Source: Candidatus Fibrimonadales bacterium (GTDB lineage: Bacteria > Fibrobacterota > Fibrobacteria > Fibrobacterales > Fibrobacteraceae). Taken from it: a stretch of 8,256 bases of DNA. The position numbers and the translations under genes are program-made. The stretch lies in NCBI GenBank assembly GCA_009777135.1, contig WRMM01000072.1:1-8256 (forward strand), given 5' to 3'. Position 1 is the first letter of the stretch; every line of letters begins with the position of its first letter. Shown here one piece after another: positions 1 to 4,167 of this stretch. The notes under the pieces are model-generated. The model saw only the letters and a program-made list of their open reading frames with translations. It ran no database searches and was not told the origin of the DNA.

Positions 1-1049
1 AACCAGCCTTTAAATTCAAAAGCGTATCTTGCTGGCGTGGGCAGCAAACCAACAGGTTCGCCATACGTTACTGTTTTGCTTGTGGGGCTAACAGTGCCGC
101 CTTGAGCATCAAAAATGAGCGTGAATTGTTTGGGTTTCCATTTTGCGGTTAGGATGATGTTTTGAGTTATGGGTGTGTTGAAATTGTATTGCGAATTGCC
201 TAGTGCCCAGTAGTCAAATTCATAGTTCTCGGGCGGTGTCGGAGATGTGATTGGCACAGTGGCTGTTGCGTTGTATTCCACGAACTGCGTAACGAAAATT
301 TCGTTTTCTGTTGCAAATTCAACTGTTTGTATTTTGGGTTTCCATTTTGCCGTGAGCGTTATGTTTGCTGTAACAGGCGTGGTAAAAGTGTATGCAACGC
401 CACCTAGCTCCCAATATTCAAAATCATAGCCAGTGCGTGTTGGCGGAGGCGGTGATACTATCATTGCGCCGTGATTTACTTTTTGGCTTGCAACTGCGTT
501 GCCTGCGCCGGTTTCAAAATTTACGGTATAGGCAATAATTTCCCATATAGCGTTAATTACGGTGTGGTTAGTAATAGGGGTGCTAAAATTAAAATCCCAG
601 CCTTTGAAATTGTACCCTGTTCTTGTTAAAATTTCCGCAGGTTCTGTGGCAAGGCTGTCTTTTAGCACGCTTTGGTTTGCAGGCGTGGGAGTTCCGCCAA
701 GCGGGTTAAAAGAAACTGTGTAGCTTGGGCGTTGAGTTAAAGCGACGTTTATAGTTCTTGAAATCCCATTTCTTGTTACAGTATATGTTAGGATTTGAGC
801 TGTATTTTTGAAAATAGGCTCCAAAACAGCTTCAATGCTCAATATATGCTCGCCGCCAATCCATATAATATCTCCGTTAGCAGGGGCGATGGAAAGCGTG
901 AAAGGGTCTCCATACATTGCGGTTGCGGTGGGGTTATCACAGTTGTCTAGGCGAGTTCCATTTGCAAAAATATCAAAATTCGGACACTGCGCCCATGTCG
1001 CAGAAAAGGCGGCTAAAACAAAAAACAACGTAATGCGGAGTTTACACAT
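1..1049 (-). CDS. Secreted protein with Listeria-Bacteroides (InlB B-type / Flg_new) repeats, partial (C-terminus off the left edge)
   Basis: This is a 349-codon open frame on the minus strand with no stop before the window edge. It starts at ATG 1047-1049 and its first 20 residues (MCKLRITLFFVLAAFSATWA) form a clear Sec signal peptide, with cleavage likely before Gln21. A unique region follows (residues about 21-108; Cys22 and Cys37 could pair). Then come at least four tandem repeats of about 65-68 residues: about 110-172, 174-239, 240-307 and 308 to the edge. Each has the pattern Tyr/Phe-Thr-Val-x-Phe, a Gly-Gly or equivalent turn, GY-x-F-x-x-W, a 'TPIT/TPVT' strand and a closing 'AxW'. This is the signature of the InlB B-repeat / Flg_new family, small beta domains common in secreted or surface proteins of Firmicutes and Bacteroidota. 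The ligand and anchoring mode are unknown because the C-terminus is missing. The start has no Shine-Dalgarno and lies 23 bases after the stop of the lipoprotein gene, so the two are probably co-transcribed. Confidence 0.85.
   Translation of the reverse strand, partial: MCKLRITLFFVLAAFSATWAQCPNFDIFANGTRLDNCDNPTATAMYGDPFTLSIAPANGDIIWIGGEHILSIEAVLEPIFKNTAQILTYTVTRNGISRTINVALTQRPSYTVSFNPLGGTPTPANQSVLKDSLATEPAEILTRTGYNFKGWDFNFSTPITNHTVINAIWEIIAYTVNFETGAGNAVASQKVNHGAMIVSPPPPTRTGYDFEYWELGGVAYTFTTPVTANITLTAKWKPKIQTVEFATENEIFVTQFVEYNATATVPITSPTPPENYEFDYWALGNSQYNFNTPITQNIILTAKWKPKQFTLIFDAQGGTVSPTSKTVTYGEPVGLLPTPARYAFEFKGW
129..350 (-). repeat. Nucleotide-level direct repeat inside the surface-protein gene
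   Basis: An identical 18-base string, tttgggtttccattttgc on the plus strand, occurs at 129-146 and 333-350. The two copies are 204 bases (68 codons) apart and encode the 'AKWKPK' ends of repeats 2 and 3. Identity over 18 bases within otherwise diverged repeats suggests fairly recent repeat duplication or gene conversion. It could support recombinational change in repeat number. Confidence 0.6.
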
Positions 1050-1072
1050 ATACGAAAATATAACTTAGTAAA

Positions 1073-1585
1073 TTAATCCAGCTTCAATAGCTTTTTAATC
1101 TGATTTTCCATAAAATCGCGCGGAATATCATGGGTTTGGCTAAAACTCATGTCGGTGGCTTTTTGCTCGGGTTTCAAAGCGATAAGGGCATTTCCTTGCA
1201 GAGTGAAGGTTTCCACGCCTGGCAAAGCCATAATTTTGAACAAATTTAGCTGAATAGCGCCAGAAAAGCTTAGCTGGTTGTTTCCGGGCGAGAGCCACAC
1301 GGGGTTTTGCAGGGCAAAGGGGACTTCAAAAAGCGAATCAAGGTAAAAAGTTCCGCTAAGGCTTTGCGCAAAAAGCGAATCTTTGCCTTTGTTATTAACA
1401 TTCAAAAACACGCTGAATTTAATAGAATCGCCTTTAAAGCCATCTATGTTTGCATTTTCAAATGAAAATTCGCATTGTTTCAGTATATTTGCCGCTTTCC
1501 ATTTTTTAGATGCCGAGCAAGAGAGGGTTAGCAATGCAAGCCCAAGACAAATTACTATTTTCACCGATATGCTTAACTTTTTCAA
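1073..1585 (-). CDS. Small putative lipoprotein, possible LEA type 2 (LEA14/WHy-like) domain
   Basis: This is a 170-residue protein. I chose a TTG start at 1583-1585 because AAAAGGAG lies 5 bases upstream (1591-1598), and because the protein then opens with a textbook signal sequence: MKKLSISVKIVICLGLALLTLSC. Upstream in-frame ATGs (for example at 1720) would place 45 extra residues ahead of the signal and are rejected. Cys23 after Leu-Leu-Thr-Leu-Ser makes a reasonable, slightly non-canonical lipobox, followed by Ser-Ala-Ser-Lys-Lys. The mature part contains 'CEFSFENANIDGF', 'SVFLNVNNKGKDSL' and 'SGTFYLDS', then a hydrophobic strand pair. This is the layout of LEA type 2 domains (single beta-sandwich, N-V-N-N core motif), a family found in bacterial envelope lipoproteins. 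The assignment rests on motif resemblance only. It sits directly upstream of the repeat-protein gene. Its first 17 bases overlap the 5' end of the divergent gene starting at 1569. Confidence 0.75.
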   Translation of the reverse strand: MKKLSISVKIVICLGLALLTLSCSASKKWKAANILKQCEFSFENANIDGFKGDSIKFSVFLNVNNKGKDSLFAQSLSGTFYLDSLFEVPFALQNPVWLSPGNNQLSFSGAIQLNLFKIMALPGVETFTLQGNALIALKPEQKATDMSFSQTHDIPRDFMENQIKKLLKLD

Positions 1586-2108
1586 AGAAACTCCTTTTGC
1601 ATTCAAATCTACAAAATTTGCGATGGCAGTGTTGCTCGTTGCAAGTTTTGCAAAAGCCGCTATAAACGTAAATCCCGCAGGAAACGCTGAAATAGCCGTT
1701 TTTATTGACAGCGAAAGCAAAAAGATTTTGCAGGTGCCAGAGCCTTTTGTTTTGAATTTGAATTTTCAAAACGCAAAAGACAAGCATAGCAGAGCTGGAA
1801 TTTTATTTTTTTGGGGCGAGCGCGAAGTTTCAATCAAAGCAGATTACAGCCTTTTGCTGAGCAGCTCCGACTCGCTCAGGGGAACCATCCAAGCAGACAC
1901 CTCTTGGCTCACAAGCTATTGCGGAGTGCTTGAATGCCAAACCAAGCCTATGCCCGCAGAGCAGAGGATAAGTGTTTTGAAAACCTTGGCAACGAGGCTC
2001 TTAACAGAACTCAATAGCCGTCTTCACGGCGCATTCCCGAATCAGCCTGCTGTTTCTGCTCCTGCTGCTCCACCAGCTCCGCCTCCTTTGGATGAAGAGG
2101 AAGAGTAA
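1569..2108 (+). CDS. Hypothetical exported protein with Pro/Ala-rich, acidic C-terminus
   Basis: This is a 179-residue protein that I do not recognise. From ATG 1569 the N-terminus has Lys6, Lys13 and Lys16 before a hydrophobic stretch (residues about 18-31, AMAVLLVASFAKAA), a plausible Sec signal peptide with cleavage near Ala30/Ala31. ATG 1623 is an alternative start (161 residues) but leaves the signal peptide without a positive n-region. Neither start has a Shine-Dalgarno. The mature part looks like a mixed alpha/beta domain (residues about 33-155) with two cysteines (Cys118, Cys123) that could form a disulfide. The tail is rich in Pro and Ala (residues 160-174) and ends in LDEEEE. Codon choice (GAA, AAA, TTG, Pro as CCA/CCG/CCT) matches the neighbours, which supports real coding. 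The open frame also extends upstream to 1383, but that part is antisense to the lipoprotein gene. Both ends overlap minus-strand ORFs. Confidence 0.65.
   Translation: MLNFFKETPFAFKSTKFAMAVLLVASFAKAAINVNPAGNAEIAVFIDSESKKILQVPEPFVLNLNFQNAKDKHSRAGILFFWGEREVSIKADYSLLLSSSDSLRGTIQADTSWLTSYCGVLECQTKPMPAEQRISVLKTLATRLLTELNSRLHGAFPNQPAVSAPAAPPAPPPLDEEEE
1591..1598 (-). promoter_or_regulatory. Ribosome binding site that fixes the TTG start of the lipoprotein gene
   Basis: The minus strand reads AAAAGGAG, 5 bases before the TTG at 1583-1585. It is one of only three strong Shine-Dalgarno sequences in the window and decides this start over upstream ATGs. Confidence 0.75.
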
Positions 2109-2187
2109 AATTAGCCGGTATTGACCCAAACGAATCTGGCGAAGCCATAAGCGCCATTTTCCAAAGCGGATTTTTTTTAGAATCCAT
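2011..2187 (-). CDS. Small hypothetical protein (58 aa) with a strong ribosome binding site
   Basis: This short minus-strand frame runs from ATG 2185-2187 to TGA 2011-2013. It is preceded by AAAAGGAGG, with 6 bases between the end of that string and the ATG, the best translation-initiation signal in the window. The protein starts MDSKKNPLWKMALMASPDSF and ends in a charged, Gln-rich tail (EAELVEQQEQKQQADSG, then MRREDGY). It has no signal peptide or recognisable domain. The last 98 bases lie antisense to the Pro-rich 3' end of the gene ending at 2108. There the codons shift to GAG/CAG/CTG, unlike the rest of the window, so the overlapping tail is shaped by the other strand. It could be a real small protein, the start of a leader for the downstream minus genes, or the remnant of a longer gene. 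The function is unknown. Confidence 0.5.
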   Translation of the reverse strand: MDSKKNPLWKMALMASPDSFGSIPANFTLPLHPKEAELVEQQEQKQQADSGMRREDGY

Positions 2188-2193
2188 ATATTG

Positions 2194-2202
2194 CCTCCTT
2201 TT
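2194..2202 (-). promoter_or_regulatory. Near-consensus Shine-Dalgarno for the 58-codon ORF
   Basis: The minus strand reads AAAAGGAGG upstream of the ATG at 2185-2187 with good spacing. The strength of this site is the main reason the short ORF is called. Confidence 0.6.
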
Positions 2203-2311
2203 AAGGTTCTTCTATTCCCTTAGACGCTTTTCGCAGCAAAAAAAATTTTAAAAATGCAAAAAAGACCAGAATTTGCCAAAATAAGTATAGTAATCGCTGA
2301 TTTACTTGCTT

Positions 2312-2423
2312 GGAACAAGGGACAAGCGATGTGCAAATCTACGTTATTTGGGATATGATTTTTAAATAATCATGTCCCATATCCCAACCAATGTAGCTCC
2401 ACATGTCGCTTGTTCCATGTTCC
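2312..2423. repeat. Large imperfect palindrome (about 112 bp) upstream of dnaX
   Basis: The outer arms at 2312-2333 and 2400-2423 match as inverted repeats apart from two mismatches and a 2-base indel; both contain ACAAGCGA in the same sense when one is reversed. The middle arms pair CTAC-x-TT-xx-TTGGGATATG (2339-2357) with the complement at 2378-2396. The centre has ATGATT and AATCAT flanking TTTAAAT (2356-2374). Weaker pairing continues outward to about 2304-2437. The whole can fold as one long hairpin with small bulges. There is no T-run, so it is not a standard terminator. It could be a MITE-like or REP-like palindromic element, a structured leader, or an inverted duplication. Confidence 0.7.
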
Positions 2424-2429
2424 AGAGCA

Positions 2430-2444
2430 TTAAGTTTGACTTAA
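2430..2444. repeat. Short perfect inverted repeat near the dnaX start
   Basis: TTAAGT-TTG-ACTTAA, with 6-base arms and a 3-base centre, lies 17 bases upstream of the dnaX ATG. It contains a TTGACT string, but no -10 at normal spacing follows. It could be a protein-binding site or chance in AT-rich DNA. Confidence 0.35.
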
Positions 2445-2461
2445 TTTACTATATTCCCCCC

Positions 2462-3751
2462 ATGTCCTATATTGCAATGGCTCGGAAATGGCGGCCTCGG
2501 TCTTTTGATGAGATGGTCGGGCAGGAGCATATTGCGCAAACTTTGAAAAATGCAATAAATACAGGCAATATCCACCATGCGTTCTTGTTTACAGGCACAA
2601 GGGGAGTTGGCAAAACCACCTCTGCGCGGATTTTGGCGGCAATGCTCAATTGCGAAAGCGAAAATAAACCCTGCGGAGAATGCGAAAGCTGCAAAGCCAT
2701 AGCCGCAGGCTCTTCCATGGATGTTTCAGAATTTGATGCAGCCAGCAATAGCGGCGTGGACGAAATGCGCGAACTTCTTGAAGGAACGCAATATCCGCCA
2801 ATGAGCAGCAAATACAAGGCTTTGATAATAGACGAAGTTCATGCCTTGTCTTCAAAAGCTTGGAGCTCCATGCTGAAAACTTTGGAAGAACCTCCATCAT
2901 ATTTAATATTCATTTTAGCCACAACAGAAGTAAATAAAGTTCCAGCTACAATTTTATCCAGAGTGCTCCGCTTTGATTTCAAAAGGCTTTCGCCAATGCA
3001 AATCTCAAAAAGGCTTGCTTTTATATGCGAACAAGAAGGCATAAACGCAGAGCAAGAAGCGCTCTCCATAATCTCGGAAAAAGCAGATGGCTCCATGCGC
3101 GATTCGCTCACGATTTTTGACGAGGTTTTTGCGTATAGCGGAAAAACAATAACTGCGGAATCTGTGCAAAATGCGCTTGGCATTCCGTCTAATGCGCTTT
3201 ACTTTGAGCTTGTTCAGGCTTTTGAAGCGCACGATGCAAAGGGCAGTTTTGCGGTTTTGGAAAAAGCTATGGCATCGGGCGTGGAAGTGCAGATGTTTTT
3301 GGATGGCTTTATAAGATTTTTGCGCAATTTTCTCTACGCCAAAGTTGGGCTGTCTGCCGAGCAGCTGGAAATATCGCAGGGAAGTTTGGATAGCCTCAAA
3401 GCTTTGGCTCCAACATTTGAGCAGGGCGATATTTTGCGAATTGCAAAAATTATAACGGAGCTTAGCTTAAAGTGTTCCGCAAAATACGGTTTGAACCCTC
3501 GTTTGCTTGCAGAAGCGGAATTTTCAAAAATCGCATGGCTAGACAGAGTGGCTAATATCAAAGAGGCTTTGGAAAAATTCCAAAATGCTCCCGTTGCTCC
3601 TACTGCTCCTCAAAAAGAGGAAAACCAAAAAAAAATCAGCACCAATTCCGCAGCCAGCAGCTCCAGTTCAACCTCCTCCACCGCCTCCGCCTCCGCCTCC
3701 GCCACCACCACAGCCGCTGCCTCAGTCGGAGCCTTCCAGCTCGCCATTTGA
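2462..3751 (+). CDS. dnaX: DNA polymerase III subunit gamma/tau, in-frame (short) product
   Basis: DnaX is the ATPase core of the clamp loader that puts the beta sliding clamp on DNA and, in its long tau form, tethers the polymerase. The start at ATG 2462 gives MSYIAMARKWRPRSF, the standard DnaX opening; the frame is open to ATG 2372, but those 30 residues are not DnaX-like. Seen in order (429 residues): Walker A GTRGVGKT (45-52); zinc-module cysteines 64, 71, 74 and 77; Walker B LIIDEVH (121-127); LATTE sensor 1 (152-156); the SRV/RF arginine-finger region (167-171); GSMRDSL sensor 2 (210-216); and the domain III collar (about 235-372). After Lys391 the frame leaves a run of nine A and enters 38 low-complexity Ser/Ala/Thr residues with C-ending codons foreign to this gene, then stops. 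It forms a gene pair with ybaB. The continuation in another frame is listed separately. Confidence 0.95.
   Translation: MSYIAMARKWRPRSFDEMVGQEHIAQTLKNAINTGNIHHAFLFTGTRGVGKTTSARILAAMLNCESENKPCGECESCKAIAAGSSMDVSEFDAASNSGVDEMRELLEGTQYPPMSSKYKALIIDEVHALSSKAWSSMLKTLEEPPSYLIFILATTEVNKVPATILSRVLRFDFKRLSPMQISKRLAFICEQEGINAEQEALSIISEKADGSMRDSLTIFDEVFAYSGKTITAESVQNALGIPSNALYFELVQAFEAHDAKGSFAVLEKAMASGVEVQMFLDGFIRFLRNFLYAKVGLSAEQLEISQGSLDSLKALAPTFEQGDILRIAKIITELSLKCSAKYGLNPRLLAEAEFSKIAWLDRVANIKEALEKFQNAPVAPTAPQKEENQKKISTNSAASSSSSTSSTASASASATTTAAASVGAFQLAI
3627..3635 (+). promoter_or_regulatory. A9 slippery run in dnaX (probable recoding site)
   Basis: Nine consecutive A residues are read in frame as cAA AAA AAA Atc. 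Frame 0 stops at 3749-3751 and the -1 frame at 3760-3762. Only the +1 frame (equal to losing one A, or gaining two) continues, to 3950, with coding-like sequence. An AGAGGA string at 3616-3621 lies 5 bases upstream and could act as an internal Shine-Dalgarno. A9 runs are known sites of transcriptional slippage in Thermus dnaX, and A6G drives -1 ribosomal shifting in E. coli dnaX. A genomic or sequencing indel is the alternative. Confidence 0.7.
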
Positions 3752-3950
3752 AAAAGACTTGAAAGAAAATCCTCATTTTGCGGATTTTGTAAAATATATG
3801 GGATTAAAACTTGCTGGCACAAAATTTGTCGGCGAAACACAAAACAAAAAGGAGACTCAAAATGGACATGCAGCAGATGATTCGCTCGATGCAGAAAATG
3901 CAAACCCAGATGAAGAAGACTCAGGAGAGCTTGCAGAGCCAGAGCTATAG
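3636..3950 (+). CDS. dnaX: DnaX C-terminal (tau-specific) extension in the +1 frame
   Basis: This 104-residue continuation follows the A9 run, one frame over from the main dnaX frame. It begins SAPIPQPAAPVQ, runs through 13 consecutive prolines, and then has FEKDLKENPHFADFVKYM followed by GLKLAGTKFVGE. That last segment resembles the conserved short C-terminal end of many DnaX proteins (hydrophobic 'NP.....V..(L/F)G.K/I.' pattern). Codons here use A/T-ending and CCN choices like the rest of the window, so this, not the in-frame Ser/Ala tail, looks like the selected frame. A full tau-like protein would be 391 + 104 = 495 residues. The end (about residues 75-104, acidic) overlaps the first 89 bases of ybaB and may be a run-on tail. 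It is expressed only if recoding or slippage occurs, unless the A-run length is wrong. Confidence 0.75.
   Translation, partial: SAPIPQPAAPVQPPPPPPPPPPPPPQPLPQSEPSSSPFEKDLKENPHFADFVKYMGLKLAGTKFVGETQNKKETQNGHAADDSLDAENANPDEEDSGELAEPEL
3672..3710 (+). repeat. CCN microsatellite encoding 13 consecutive prolines in the +1 frame
   Basis: Thirteen CCN codons, including an alternating CCT/CCG core, encode a polyproline run in the tau-like frame. The same DNA in frame 0 encodes Ser/Ala/Thr repeats. Polyproline of this length normally needs EF-P to avoid ribosome stalling. The tandem CCGCCT units may vary in length. Confidence 0.8.
3849..3854 (+). promoter_or_regulatory. Ribosome binding site of ybaB
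   Basis: AAGGAG lies 7 bases before ATG 3862 and fixes the start at MDMQQM. It is embedded in the shifted-frame end of dnaX, which suggests translational coupling when the long DnaX form is made. Confidence 0.8.
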
Positions 3951-4167
3951 CGCAGAAGCTGGCGGCGGGGCTGTTAAAATCACCTTAAACGGAAACGGCG
4001 TGGCTACTGACCTGAAAATTGCCGAATCCGCTGTGGATCCAAGCGATGTAGAAGCTTTGGAAGACCTTCTTATGGCGGCTTTTAACGAGGCGGTTGCCAA
4101 AAAAGACGAAGCTTATCAAGAAAGCGTTGGAGCCATAACCAAGGGCTTGAAAATCCCTGGAATGTAG
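3862..4167 (+). CDS. ybaB: YbaB/EbfC family nucleoid-associated protein
   Basis: This 101-residue protein is of the usual family length (about 100-110). It begins MDMQQMIRSMQKMQTQMKKT, the amphipathic N-terminal helix typical of YbaB, followed by the strand pattern AGGGAVKITLNGNG (residues 33-46), a middle segment DLKIAESAVDPSDVEALEDLL (50-70) and a C-terminal helix with AAFNEAVAKKDEAYQ. YbaB/EbfC forms tweezer-like dimers that bind DNA and associate with the nucleoid. The start is set by AAGGAG 7 bases upstream; a longer in-frame option from 3811 is rejected. It lies just after dnaX, as in many bacteria, and its first 89 bases overlap the shifted-frame dnaX tail. recR, the usual third gene, is absent. 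Its TAG stop abuts the stop of the convergent response-regulator gene with no spacer. Confidence 0.96.
   Translation: MDMQQMIRSMQKMQTQMKKTQESLQSQSYSAEAGGGAVKITLNGNGVATDLKIAESAVDPSDVEALEDLLMAAFNEAVAKKDEAYQESVGAITKGLKIPGM

Larger units (their letters stand above)
2188..2461. other. Intergenic region between the small minus ORF and dnaX
   Basis: These 274 bases have no convincing gene. The left part (2188-2300) is AT-rich and must hold the promoter for the minus-strand small ORF; I cannot pick -35/-10 boxes with confidence. The right part is dominated by the large imperfect palindrome at 2312-2423 and a small perfect inverted repeat at 2430-2444. The last bases before dnaX (TACTATATT, then six C) contain a TATA-like stretch at 2450-2455 that could be a -10 element giving a very short leader. 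No Shine-Dalgarno precedes dnaX. Confidence 0.6.

Noticed and set aside
1383..1568. Upstream extension of the plus-strand exported-protein ORF
   Set aside because: It is antisense to the body of the lipoprotein gene and would put about 60 residues before an evident signal peptide.
1606..1620. TAGATTTG on the minus strand, matching the Bacteroides -7 consensus TAnnTTTG, before the lipoprotein gene
   Set aside because: No TTTG -33 element at proper spacing, and it lies within coding sequence of the plus gene; a single short match in AT-rich DNA is weak.
2309..2425. Integron attC site or intrinsic terminator at the palindrome
   Set aside because: No RYYYAAC/GTTRRRY core pair and no integrase or gene-cassette context were seen, and there is no T-run after the stem.
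2372..2461. In-frame upstream extension of dnaX by 30 codons, starting MSHIPT
   Set aside because: DnaX proteins start at MSY-x-x-x-ARKWRP, which matches ATG 2462 exactly. The extension lies inside the palindrome and has no ribosome binding site. Its start resembles the true start (13 of 16 bases, 90 bases apart), which may be a chance or small duplication effect.
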